A stretch of DNA of 64,000 nt from Diogma glabrata (lineage: Eukaryota; Arthropoda; Insecta; Diptera; Cylindrotomidae), in NCBI GenBank assembly GCA_963693315.1, contig OY856188.1, positions 186,531,487 to 186,595,486 of the forward strand, read 5' to 3'. Under the pieces are notes generated by a model. It made no database searches. It saw only the letters and a program-made list of their open reading frames with translations, and was not told where the DNA came from. The first letter of the stretch is position 1, and the number at the start of each line of letters is the position of its first letter. Below are positions 46,358 through 56,828 of the stretch, one piece after another. A program made the position numbers and the translations under genes.

Positions 46358-47026
46358 ACCGAAACGTAGGAAAAATTACTTCAGAGCCTCCAAAACATTC
46401 AAAAGGCTTATTCATAAATCAAAGAACAGGTCTTACGAAAAGTACTGTGAGTCGATTGAGACCATCACAGAGGTTTTTGTACTAATAAGGGCTTTGAAAA
46501 AAGATCCTTTAGTGAGACTGGATAATAATATGTTATCCAACGATACTCACACGAGGAAAAAACTTATACACCACTCCTTCAACAATATTTTTCTGGCTGT
46601 GTACTTGGGGAGAGATTCCTCAGGAGGCGGTTCCAAAAAATAGGGAAACACCTAACCAAATGGACTGGATAATAGCAAATAGAGGTGTATCGCCCAAGGC
46701 CCTGTCTTGGGCTATCACCTCCTTTGAGCCATACAAATATGCAGGTGTCAGACGGAATTCGGCATATTATGATACAACAGTGTCTGGACATAATAGGATA
46801 ATGGCTCTTAAGGATTTTCGTGACCTGCATAGCTCTTGACTATGTACCATAGACCTGAAAAAACGTGAGAGTCGTCTTTGTCCCAAAACCAGGCAGAATC
46901 AACTATTGCGAGCCAAAAAACTTCAGACCGCTCAGTCTTTTCTCATACCTTCAAAAGATTTTGGAGATGTTGATCGACCATTACATTAAAAATGTCTGTC
47001 TGAAGAAAACAACGCTAAGCAATAGG
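46358..47026 (+). pseudogene. non-LTR retrotransposon RT, 5' part (I/R1/Jockey-like)
   Basis: Encodes the region before and at the start of the reverse transcriptase. There is a basic linker ending SYEKYCESIE, a VSPKALSWAITSF block followed by a PYKYAG-like turn, then VFVPKPGR, NFRPLSLFS and QKILEMLIDHYI motifs, in three frames because of frameshifts. These motifs are characteristic of non-LTR retrotransposons of the I/R1/Jockey type. The frame stops at the hAT insertion, where the 8-bp GCAATAGG is duplicated. It continues at 62298. It is dead by frameshifts and insertion. Confidence 0.8.
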
Positions 47027-47078
47027 CAGAGGCGTAGCTAGGGGGGGGCGGGGGGGGGCGTCCGCCCCGGGTGTCACC

Positions 47079-47461
47079 CGTTTTGGGGTGACACCCGAAC
47101 GTAAAAAACTTAAACAAACCATCACAATGTTTTCAACGATAAATCACTTCGAAACCGTTTTGGGGTGACACCCGAACGTAAACAACTTAAACAAACCATC
47201 ACAATGTTTTCAATGATAAATCACTTCGAAACCGTTTTGGGGTGACACCCGAACGTAAAAAACTTAAACAGACCATCACATGTTTTCAATGATAAATCAC
47301 TTCGAAACCGTTTTGGGGTGACACCCGAACGTAAAAAACTTAAACAAACCATTACATGTTTTCAACGATAAATCACTTCGAAACCGTTTTGGGGTGACAC
47401 CCGAACGTAAAAAACTTAAACAAACCATCACATGTTTTCAACGATAAATCACTTAGAAACC
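47079..47461. repeat. five tandem 76-77-bp units at the hAT left end
   Basis: Units start CGTTTTGGGGTGACACCCG at 47079, 47156, 47233, 47309 and 47385. Each contains GGGTGACACCC, which is nearly palindromic, and the right end of the hAT has GGGGTGACACC too. Subterminal repeats of this kind are typical transposase binding sites in hAT elements. Confidence 0.9.
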
Positions 47462-48814
47462 ATTTTAACCAGGTTATCCATATAATTTTAATTTATAAAT
47501 TGTGATAACTTATAAATGTGTCCTATAAATGTGTTATTGGTTCAAAAAGAATCTATTCTACTTTTTAAAATTTTTGAGTTATTACGTGAAATAAAATTTT
47601 AACAATATTAATCGAATCAACATGTTGAGCATTGAATCCCATCATCACAATTACTCAATAGCTTTGAATATTCCTATAGATACCATATTGACCGTTTTTT
47701 ACGATATATTATTTAGTATGCAAGCATGATTATTTAATGACCAGGTCTGAAAACACATATGCTGAATAATGTATAGGAAAAGTGGTTTACGTCGATAATG
47801 TGGCACCCTTTGTCGGTAGGGTGGCACCCGTGAGCTACAATGTCTCTTTTCCAAAATGATTTCTAAAATATCCGCTTAACCTTACTACCTAATATATGTT
47901 TTACATTTCAAACAAATTAATTGCAAACACCTAAGGAAACTAACAAACAATCAAATTACCGTGTTTGTAAATGATCTCAAAATAATTTTTTTTCCTTTAT
48001 CTTGAAACTCAAAGAATAAATTGAAATAGATCGTTTTTCAATGGACACAAAAATAATTACTGTGGAATAAAATGGCAGTTATGCAATTATTGCAGTTTCG
48101 CAAATTTGTATAGGTAGATACATACTCATACTGTTTGTTTTCAGTTTTATATATTTATATATTTGATTTGATGATGAAAGTTTATCATTTAAAAGTACAT
48201 TTTGTTGGGTTTTAAATACCTTGGAAATTTCAAACTCATCAAGTGATTCTTTTAAAGATCCTTGGCTACATAAATGTAAGGCCTTCAATTTTTTTTAAAA
48301 GTGGTGTAGCTATTGTTATTAACTATGTAAATGGTTTGCAAAAATAAACTTTAAATTTTGTTTATTTTTCTTCTTAGGCAGGTATTCCTTAAATCAGTCT
48401 TTAAAACATTTTCCGGTTTTCCCGATGTAAAATTTTTCACAAAAATCACATTCAATTTTGTAAATTATTGAGCATGATTCTAATTGGATATTTAATTTTG
48501 GTTTCAATTCTTTATATAAAATATCTTTTAGGATTTCATACTTATATTTTTTGAAATAGTTCCTTATAATATTAGGCTATGATTTGTATATTCCATTTTA
48601 TCAAATATTATTTAATATAAGTTGTTACAAGGAAATTTAAATAAATTAATTTTCTTGGCGGTGTATTTAGTCGTTAACACAGTGTACTTATTATGAACTA
48701 TGTACCTATTATGTATCCTACAAATATATTTAGAATTAATGCTTTGCTGATACCTATACTATAATTAAAAATATTTTTTTAGATTTCGTTTAGCAAATAT
48801 CCCAAAAAATAAAT
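47462..48814. other. hAT 5' non-coding region
   Basis: AT-rich, no gene seen. The phrase TAGGGTGGCACCCGTG near 47816-47831 is another near-palindromic copy of the subterminal motif. Confidence 0.5.
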
Positions 48815-50294
48815 ATGCCACGAGGAGTTTATAATTTTTAAAGAAAAAGTTGGTTCCAGCAGAGAAAGACTAAATCTATAAATATGTTACAAAACCCGAT
48901 GATATCCAAGGTTCATCAAAAGAAACTGATTATCACGTTGATGCAACGAATGTTTCAGAGAATATTGGCTCATCTTCGGAAAGTAACAGCAACAATACAG
49001 AATTAATAATGATAACCCATGATGACGAATTAGAAAGGAATAATGAAAATGACAGTGATAATGCCGCTAATGCTTCTACTATCGAAGACAGTATTTGCAT
49101 GGGTGAATCACTTCAGGACTTAAGAGATGTATCACATTGGAATATACTCGTCTCTGGTAATGTTCGCATTGAAATCATCAAAAAAGAAAGTGAACATTTT
49201 CAAAATAGAGAAGGGTCGTTTGTTACTGTATCTAGACACGGGTTAGACATAAAAGGTGATGTTCGACATCTTTCTAAAGAATGGTTTTATAAAATGATGA
49301 ATAATGGTGAAAAAATTCTACGGCCATGGATTGTTCATTCTCCTGTAAATAATAACTTGCGTCCTGTATTGCTTCTGTTGTCGTGTATTTGCTGTCACCA
49401 ATAATAATAATACAAAATCAACATTTACTACTGGATATCAGAAGCGGTGGAAACTAAATCCCAAAGTGGCCGAGCATGAAACTTCAAATGAACATCTGGA
49501 GAATTTTGAAAAGTGGAAAACTTTGGAAATGAGGCTAAAAATTCATAAAACGATACGAGACGCAGCCTTGCAATTAATATACAATAAAAAACAGAAGTGG
49601 AAACATCTTTTATCAAGATTATTGGACATAACTTTGTTTTTATCTAAACAAAACCCAGCATTTCATGGAAATGATGAAGGACAAAGTTCTTCAAATAAAG
49701 GCAATTTCTTAGAACTAACCAAACTATTGTCAAAGTATGATGTAGTGTTAAAAGAACACATTTTGAATTTGGAGCATGGTAAATCACCAAAAGTATCATA
49801 TTTGTCACCAGATATACAAAATGAGTTCATAAATGTTTTAGCGATCCACGTAAAGTTTAAGCTTGTCAACGAAATTAAATCGGTTAAATATTTTGGAATT
49901 ATGTTTGATAGCACACCTGACATTTCACATATTGATCAAATGTCAGAAGTGATTCGTTATGTGAAAATTGATGGTAGTAAAGTGGAAATCAAGGAAGTAT
50001 TCCTTGGATTTTTTCCTTTACGTGGAAAAAAGCCGCTGATTTACGCGATGAAATTCTTACACTGAAAAAAAATTGAAGTAATGATAACCTCATCTCGAAG
50101 ATGGCAGTTTATTATTCATGCAAAGAAAAGATATTTACAAATAATTTCACCGTGATTGGGACAACTACTCAGTACTCAGTAACATTTTCCTGATAACAGA
50201 ATGAGGTGTAATTAAAATATAAAGTGCTATCCAATATAACAGTAGTTGAATAAAGTTAATAACTATTTCCATGAAAACATATTTCTTTGGCCTT

Positions 50295-51545
50295 TGTAAG
50301 CATTTGACTTTACCACAAAAAAAATTATATATAATTATAAGTTTCGCCGGATACTAACGTTTCCGGACGAACCTTGAGATGGGAACCTCTTATACATACA
50401 CGCCCTAGCCTATCATATTATATAAAAAAAAAAGAAAACAGATACAAGAACTTTAGAAAATAATAACAGTACCTTGATTTGCTTGAAGTTGATGGTGATC
50501 TGCAGCAAAATAGAGTGGTGTTGATTTGTTTTTCCTGTTATCTCTACGGTATCCCCTGTATTTTCCACCTTTGTATTCATCAATCCCTTAACTTATATTT
50601 GTAAATTCGTAATCCCAGGTTCACAAGATCCAAACAGTTTATACATTAGCTCATCACGTATTATAATTTCCAACTTAACATTTGCAATCCGGATTATGCA
50701 GTTTATTTATCTCACTAGATCACTATTTTTTTACCCCAAAACGTATTGTTTAATAACAGGTATCCGAATTTTGGTCATCTAACATCTCAATTGGGTCTCA
50801 CAAACAGAAATTTAAAACCATCAATTCTTGACAAGTCGCCACATTGCCATTTTATACAATTTATTTTTGTCTCCTTTGATTTAATCATTCAACTAAACTA
50901 TGTTCTATGCATATTATTGACAAACAAAATTGGCAAGTAAATACTTTATGACAATAAAATAACATTAGTTGTCTTTTATTCTTTGTTAAAACTTTAAAAA
51001 AAAAATTACAACTTTTGTTTTCTTAAAGTAACACATGAAAACAGGAATATTATTCCCTTTTAAAATCAAACACGGAATGTTTTTGCTTTAAACCTCAAAC
51101 AAAAATTTTTCATCACTTTTCATGTTTTATTTCAGCAAATAGTAAATAAAGGAAAAACATGGAAAAAACTTTTTAATTAATTATTATAACTTTTAAAATG
51201 ACATAATTTGGAATTGAATTTATATTTAAAATTTAAACATAGAAATGACCTGTGGTTTTTTTGAAATTTAACACCGGAATGAATTTTAATGAAAAAATTT
51301 TCATGCAAATCCCAAAATGTGATTTGTGACGTTTTTTATATTAGGAAAAAAAAACCAACTTGAGCAAAAAAAAACGGGTGCGTTTTTGTATTTATGCCAA
51401 TATATGAATTGAAGCTGGTCTGTGTTATTAGAAAAATTTAACTATTATAATGGAAAAAATGAAAATGGAATGTTATTTGTATTTGAGTCAGATCAAGAAT
51501 AGGGATTAGTTTTATCATGTTAATTAGCATAAAGCCGACGTTACA
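50295..51545 (-). repeat. 3' LTR of Gypsy C
   Basis: A 1251-bp copy of 59534-60803, lacking an 18-19-bp segment present in the other LTR at about 60443-60462. A 64-codon frame occurs in both LTRs and is not regarded as a gene. Confidence 0.95.
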
Positions 51546-51868
51546 ACCATGAATTCAAGATGTTAAGCAAGACTTCCAATCTTGAAGTCACAAAAAACGT
51601 CGCCATCCCCTTCATGACAAGAAACCACCGAACTGCATTTATTAAACTGTATCTGGGATCGAGATACCCATAGTCACTGGCGTCAAGACCAATGACCGGT
51701 TCCAACACTCATGAAGTCCTTAAGAACTTCACTGAGTATTGAGACCGACCATCCATCCGAACGTCAGCACCATGGACACCCCGATACAACCAGTAAGTAT
51801 GACACTGAAGATGTGAACCCCAGAGACGACAATCAGCCAGAGGAACAACCCTACCTAACGAAAAGACA
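51546..51868 (-). other. Gypsy C 3' untranslated region
   Basis: Between the pol stop and the 3' LTR. No env-like frame is present, and no purine-rich tract adjoins the LTR: the bases just before it on the minus strand read GAATTCATGGT. The polypurine tract is therefore missing or atypical. Confidence 0.6.
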
Positions 51869-54511
51869 TCATTCCCTGATGTCTTTCGCGTGATGGACTC
51901 CAAGATTCTTACCGCTCATATCTGTGCACTCATAGAGTACATTTCCAATCTTAGTCTTAATCATCGCAGGTAAGGACTTTGGAGCCAATTTTGCCGAGAA
52001 TTTTTTTGTAGCGTCACTCAAATGATGTTGCCGTACAAACACACGTTGTTGTGGTTGAAAAGTTCGTAGTTTAGATCGCAGGTTATACTGATGTTGCGAT
52101 TTCTTAAAAGCTGCTTTTAAATTTTCCTGAACACGGTTCCTGAGCAGAGTCAAATGATCAGAACGTTCTAATTCCTCACCAGCATCTTCACCAAGCTGGT
52201 GTAGTGATCTCAACAATTGGTAAGTATTTCCATCCGATATTGGATGTTGACCAAATAGTAGATAGTACGGTGAGTACTTGGTAGCTGAATGTACTGCAGC
52301 CCGCAGTGCATAAGCGATTTCACCAATCTGTGAATCCCACTTGGTATGTTGACCTTTAATGAACGCTCGAATTGCTGCTAGAACTGACCTATTGACCCGC
52401 TCTGACGCGTTGCTTTGAGGACTATAGACACCGGTCCTAATGTGTTTAATGCCGAAATCTGACAAAAGACTTTGAAAGTTCCTACTAGTGAACTGCTTGC
52501 CATTGTCACTGTGCAGAAACTCTGGTACCCCATATGTAAGAAACACTTCATTCCTTAGAAAAGCATTCACCTTCGGTGAAGTTGCATTTCTAAGTGGTTT
52601 CAGTAGTACAAACTTCGTAGCATGATCCAGAACTATCAATAACACCGTATTCCCAAGTGTAGAACGAGGGTACGGTCCCAAAAAATCTATATAGACTCTC
52701 TGCCATGGACGTGCTGTTTCGAATTGATATTGCATCGGAGGACGCAATATCTGATTCGTGGCTTTTGTTTGTTTACATGTGTCGCAGGACACAACATAGT
52801 TGTGTACCTGTGACGCCATGCCCGGCCAATAATAAAGACGTCGAAGTAATTCTAAAGTCTTTTTAACACCTCCATGAGCAGCAGTACTATCATCGTGATG
52901 TTTCTGAATCATGTTGGAAGTCATCGTTTTTGGTACCCAGAGTTTCCACACAGGAACATCGTTAGGTATTGCATCAGGTCTTGGCTCAATACGTATGTAT
53001 AGCTTATCATCCACGACTTTAACTGATGGAAAGTCCTTGGGTGATGATTGAACTTTAGCTATCATATCCGTATATTCGTTGTGCCGATAACCTTCATTGT
53101 CGAGTTTAATGTCGTTAATGTGATGTGTTAATGCTTCCGTCAATTCCTCATGTGTATCGTCATAAAGACGAGATAGAGCATCAGGGACTATATTTTGGGT
53201 ACCTTTTTGGTGGACAATGGTAAAATCCATATGTTGGAGTTTTAGGCTCCACCTAGCCAGACGGCCACTCAAGTCTTTCTGTGACATAAGCCACTTCAGA
53301 CTTGAGTGATCAGTCACAATTGTAAATCGGTGACCTTCAACATAGCCCCTGAATTTCTTCACACTCAGAATTGCCGCAAGACATTCAAGCTCAGAAACTG
53401 AGTAATTTCTCTGAGCTTTGTTAATTTTCTTCGACATGAAGGCTATCGGACACTCTTGTCCGTCAGTATCAACCTGATACAACACACTACCTATCCCTGT
53501 CAGACTTGCATCGCATCTAATAAAGAACTCTTTATTATAATCAGGGTTAATTAATACCGGTGCAGTAGTCAGCAATCTTTTTAAATTTTCAAAAGCAGCT
53601 CGCGCTTCAAATGTCCATTTCAATTTCCCCGAACTTTTCTTTAGTAAATCCGTAATCGGTGATACCACGCTTGCATAATTTGGTATGAAACGTTGGTACC
53701 AACCGGCCATTCCTAATAGTCTACGTATTTGTTTCACTGTTGACGGAGCTGGATACTCAGCAACAGCTCTTACCTTGTCAGGGTCTGTTCGAAGACCATC
53801 TTCACCAACCAAAAATCCCAAGTATTTCACCTCTCTCAGAACAAATTTACTTTTCTTGAGGTTTATTGTTAACCCAGCCGCTCTTAACAATGAAGAGACT
53901 TTGGACAGCAATTCCATATGTTCCTGGAACGTGGAAGAGACTACCAATAGATCATCTAAATAAACAAAGACATTTTCGTGATATTGATGTGGTATCACTT
54001 TGTGCATTAGCCGACACATTGTCTGGGGAGCATTGCACAATCCAAAGGGCATAACCCGGAATTGATACAATGGACGACCAGGCACTGTGAAGGCTGTCTT
54101 GTCTCTAGATGCTTCTGCCAGAGGAATCTGCCAGAAAGCATCTTTGAGATCAATACTTGAAATGTACTTTGTGCTATTTAGACGACCTAGTAAGCCATCA
54201 ATTAAGGGAAGTGGGTAAGCGTCCTTTTTTGTGAGTGAATTGACACGACGGCTATCAATACATAATCTGTTTTTACCAGATTCTTTTTGTACCAAAACCA
54301 CTGGCGAGCACCAAGAACTGTTAGACTCTTCGATCACGCCCATTTGAAGCATTCGGTCAAGTTCGGCATAAACCTTTAGTTGAACAGCCGGCGATGTGGG
54401 ATAGTGCCTCTGTTTAACAGGTGCATTATCACCAACATCGATGACATGTTCAACTAAAGAAGTCTTTCCGAGTCCAGACACTTCAAATGACGGGAAAGAA
54501 TCCTTGATCAT
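51869..54511 (-). CDS. pol: Pol (RT-RNase H-integrase), Gypsy C
   Basis: 880 residues from the first ATG; the frame is open a further 20 or so codons upstream. RT begins near residue 55, with VSSIDLKDAFWQ-type and MPFGLCNAPQT motifs and catalytic YLDD. RNase H has IRCDASLTGIG and VTDHSSLKWL. Integrase has an HHCC finger (HHDDSTAAHGG, CDTCKQTK), a DDE core (YIDFLGPY, HSDNGKQF, QSNASERVNRS) and a C-terminal GPY/F-like tail. No internal stops. The frame is -1 relative to the protease frame, so expression needs a second frameshift, or the junction carries an indel. No chromodomain was seen. Confidence 0.92.
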   Translation of the reverse strand: MIKDSFPSFEVSGLGKTSLVEHVIDVGDNAPVKQRHYPTSPAVQLKVYAELDRMLQMGVIEESNSSWCSPVVLVQKESGKNRLCIDSRRVNSLTKKDAYPLPLIDGLLGRLNSTKYISSIDLKDAFWQIPLAEASRDKTAFTVPGRPLYQFRVMPFGLCNAPQTMCRLMHKVIPHQYHENVFVYLDDLLVVSSTFQEHMELLSKVSSLLRAAGLTINLKKSKFVLREVKYLGFLVGEDGLRTDPDKVRAVAEYPAPSTVKQIRRLLGMAGWYQRFIPNYASVVSPITDLLKKSSGKLKWTFEARAAFENLKRLLTTAPVLINPDYNKEFFIRCDASLTGIGSVLYQVDTDGQECPIAFMSKKINKAQRNYSVSELECLAAILSVKKFRGYVEGHRFTIVTDHSSLKWLMSQKDLSGRLARWSLKLQHMDFTIVHQKGTQNIVPDALSRLYDDTHEELTEALTHHINDIKLDNEGYRHNEYTDMIAKVQSSPKDFPSVKVVDDKLYIRIEPRPDAIPNDVPVWKLWVPKTMTSNMIQKHHDDSTAAHGGVKKTLELLRRLYYWPGMASQVHNYVVSCDTCKQTKATNQILRPPMQYQFETARPWQRVYIDFLGPYPRSTLGNTVLLIVLDHATKFVLLKPLRNATSPKVNAFLRNEVFLTYGVPEFLHSDNGKQFTSRNFQSLLSDFGIKHIRTGVYSPQSNASERVNRSVLAAIRAFIKGQHTKWDSQIGEIAYALRAAVHSATKYSPYYLLFGQHPISDGNTYQLLRSLHQLGEDAGEELERSDHLTLLRNRVQENLKAAFKKSQHQYNLRSKLRTFQPQQRVFVRQHHLSDATKKFSAKLAPKSLPAMIKTKIGNVLYECTDMSGKNLGVHHAKDIRE

Positions 54512-54552
54512 ATCCAGTTCTCGTTGCTGGTCAGTGGTGAGGTTATGTATAT

Positions 54553-55179
54553 TTAAATTTTGTGGCTCTGTTCACTAACAAAAGAAGGAACAATACCAAA
54601 TTTCTCCCAGAAATCTATGCCCAGGTAGAGCTCTTCTCGTAAACCAGGGACTATATGGAATCGCATTGGTTTAGTGGAGCCATTCACAGTTATTGGAATT
54701 TCGATGTAACCCAAAATTTTTGTTGCAGTACCATCTGCCGTACGAATACACGAAGTGTACTTACGGTAAGTTGTACCTGCTGATTCCAATAATTCCAAGG
54801 AATTTCTTCCAAGTATTGTGATTGACGCTCCACTATCCAATAGTCCTGAAATATGTTTTTCCAAAATCTTAATTGTCAATCGCGGCCGAGGATCCTTTGT
54901 TTCTGAAAGGATAGATGAAATACATGCTTTACGAAATAATTTCCTCATCCTCCAATATCTAATGTTACGTTCAAGACGTCTAAAATATGTTCGATGTAAT
55001 GATGGGAAATTAAATGTACTAGGTGATTTTATTCTGGTTTCCTGAGTGGTGATCGATCGTCCTGCGTTGCTACATCTCTCGTCGTTTTCTTCGAGCTCAT
55101 TGGATGTTGAACCGAGGGTACCATCCCCGAAGCATGTACTCTCGGACGGTAGTTTAACGACGGGTGACAATATGAACAA
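54553..55179 (-). CDS. aspartic protease, Gypsy C
   Basis: Open for 208 residues from an ATG at 55179, but that ATG lies inside gag and expression is more likely by -1 slippage at 55158-55152. The catalytic motif is LLDSGASITILG (DSG rather than DTG), and a YLGIDF-type motif follows about 85 residues later, together a retropepsin fold. The N-terminal part is a Ser/Glu-rich linker. It overlaps the 3' end of gag by 151 bases and stops 41 bases before the first ATG of pol. Confidence 0.85.
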   Translation of the reverse strand: MFILSPVVKLPSESTCFGDGTLGSTSNELEENDERCSNAGRSITTQETRIKSPSTFNFPSLHRTYFRRLERNIRYWRMRKLFRKACISSILSETKDPRPRLTIKILEKHISGLLDSGASITILGRNSLELLESAGTTYRKYTSCIRTADGTATKILGYIEIPITVNGSTKPMRFHIVPGLREELYLGIDFWEKFGIVPSFVSEQSHKI

Positions 55180-56828
55180 TTTGCATATATTACGTCCGGC
55201 TTGTTACATTTCCAGCAATACAATTTAATCCGATTTTTAGAGCAATCAGGAGCTCGATGACCGTTTACTCCACATCTGAAACATACTATTGGTTGTCTGG
55301 ATATTGATGGACCAGGTTGACTGTTGTCAGATGTTATGCTAGGTCGCTGCAATATCCGTCTCTGTGTTGAATCCACCGCATCAATATATCCATGTTGTTC
55401 TGGTTCAGCATCCACCTCATAATCATCCATCTGTTGTACCTCGCTAATTCTTAAATTTGATGTTCTGGTTGGAACTGGTGTGGACCACAAACGTTCAAAC
55501 TTCTGACATAAAGTCCGAAGTTCATCAATAGAATGTATTGTTGCAGCCAGAGTAGCGTTTTTGAGCTCCACACTCAGTCCCTCCCGAGCAATCTCTAGCA
55601 TTTCACGGTCAGCAAATGGACGTGCTAAGCGACGGTTTAACGAACCAATCTCCACTAGATACTCGTATACGCTCTCCTTTGACTTTTGTTTGCGGTTCAG
55701 AAGAACTCGCAAGATCGCCTTATCATCAGTGAGCGTACCGAAGGTTTGTAGGAGTCCCTCCCTTAGCACTGGATAGGTCACCACCTCAAATTCATGAGTT
55801 AAGTTCAAATAGTATCTGTCGGCAGCCCCCTTGAGATACCGTGGAACGATAGACCTAAGGTCGTCCCAATTCACACGGTCCCTCCTGGCAGCCGCCTCAA
55901 CTCTGTGAACGAACTCATGAACATCAGGAGAGTGACCATCTCCTGTGAAGGTTGGAACCCAATTTGAGTCATAACGACTCAAATTGTTCCCACGAACCCC
56001 TCGGTACTCTACTGGTGCTAACGCTGGAGCCGCGTCACGCCATACCTGAGGAGGTTGGTTGTATGGTGGTGGTGCTGTAAGTGGAGCTGGTGGATATATT
56101 GGTGGTAGTTGTACCTGTGGTACTGATGGATAATTTAATTTTGGTTGTGGTTGTACCAATGCTGGATTGTTATGTGTGTGTTCAGATTGGAGTGATGGAC
56201 CCAATTGGGGTATTGCAAAGTCCTCTGCTCTCAGACCCGATTGCTGGAAATAAGTCGGTGGTAATTGATCTGACCGTCTTTGTTGTTGCTGGTTTGGACG
56301 ATTCAGACTATGTATTGTTTCTGATATTGGCCGTACTGGGATCGGTGTGGATCTCTCACCTGGTTGAAAAGCAGGTGAAGCAGATGGAGCAGATGATACT
56401 CCTGGTTTATTCTGTATAATTGGACGTGTTGACAGTGATCCTATTATATCCCAAGCGCGTGACAATTGCGAGATAGCGTAGGTGCGGGCTTCTTGCAAGT
56501 CATTGCGAGGACCCAACCTATTCATCCTACCTGTATAATGCAACACTCGATTCGCCAAACCATCTAAGAAGGTCTGATCAATCGGTGACTGAAGTCGTCG
56601 TACTTGATTTAAAATAAGTTGTGCTGCCTGCACCACCATTTGAGATTCCTCTATCAAATCTCTCGCATGAGACACTGTTATTGGAACTGACCCATGATCT
56701 ACATGGTTTCGCAGTTCCTCTGCCCAATCAGCCCCCCCGAAGTTCACACCCCGAACCAAACATTCGATTTGCAGTTCGCTGGGTTCCAATCCATAAAATG
56801 GGTGGTCAATGTCTATTTGACTTAACAT
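55029..56828 (-). CDS. gag: Gag polyprotein, Gypsy C
   Basis: 599 residues from a clear ATG. An alpha-helical N terminus (about 1-130) is followed by a Pro/Gln-rich linker with three PPxY motifs: PPTY at 190-193, PPIY at 242-245 and PPPY at 253-256. The capsid-like retrotransposon gag core spans about 285-455. A CX2CX4HX4C knuckle (CFRCGVNGHRAPDC, 516-529) and a second Cys cluster (C538, C541, C551, C554) follow. It should form the particle shell and bind genomic RNA. PPxY motifs are late-domain ligands of Nedd4-type ubiquitin ligases in retroviral Gag, so their cluster here hints at membrane budding or ubiquitin-linked trafficking; that is inference. The last 40 residues overlap protease in another frame. 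Confidence 0.92.
   Translation of the reverse strand: MLSQIDIDHPFYGLEPSELQIECLVRGVNFGGADWAEELRNHVDHGSVPITVSHARDLIEESQMVVQAAQLILNQVRRLQSPIDQTFLDGLANRVLHYTGRMNRLGPRNDLQEARTYAISQLSRAWDIIGSLSTRPIIQNKPGVSSAPSASPAFQPGERSTPIPVRPISETIHSLNRPNQQQQRRSDQLPPTYFQQSGLRAEDFAIPQLGPSLQSEHTHNNPALVQPQPKLNYPSVPQVQLPPIYPPAPLTAPPPYNQPPQVWRDAAPALAPVEYRGVRGNNLSRYDSNWVPTFTGDGHSPDVHEFVHRVEAAARRDRVNWDDLRSIVPRYLKGAADRYYLNLTHEFEVVTYPVLREGLLQTFGTLTDDKAILRVLLNRKQKSKESVYEYLVEIGSLNRRLARPFADREMLEIAREGLSVELKNATLAATIHSIDELRTLCQKFERLWSTPVPTRTSNLRISEVQQMDDYEVDAEPEQHGYIDAVDSTQRRILQRPSITSDNSQPGPSISRQPIVCFRCGVNGHRAPDCSKNRIKLYCWKCNKPDVIYANCSYCHPSLNYRPRVHASGMVPSVQHPMSSKKTTRDVATQDDRSPLRKPE
55112..55158 (-). promoter_or_regulatory. -1 ribosomal frameshift signal, Gypsy C
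   Basis: The heptamer GTTAAAC (55158-55152) is in the gag frame as G-TTA-AAC (Gag residues L558-N559). After a 6-base spacer, 55145-55136 pairs with 55121-55112 over 10 positions with one A-C mismatch, enclosing a 14-nt loop. The loop can pair with downstream CATCC or CGAAG to make a pseudoknot. The protease frame is exactly -1. Confidence 0.8.

Noticed and set aside
51546..51868. Possible env gene after pol in Gypsy C
   Set aside because: Only 323 bp before the LTR, and no frame longer than about 60 codons with signal peptide or membrane segment.
54512..54560. AAAUUUA-type heptamer before Gypsy C pol as a second slip site
   Set aside because: Its phase relative to the protease codons is wrong for X-XXY-YYZ slippage.
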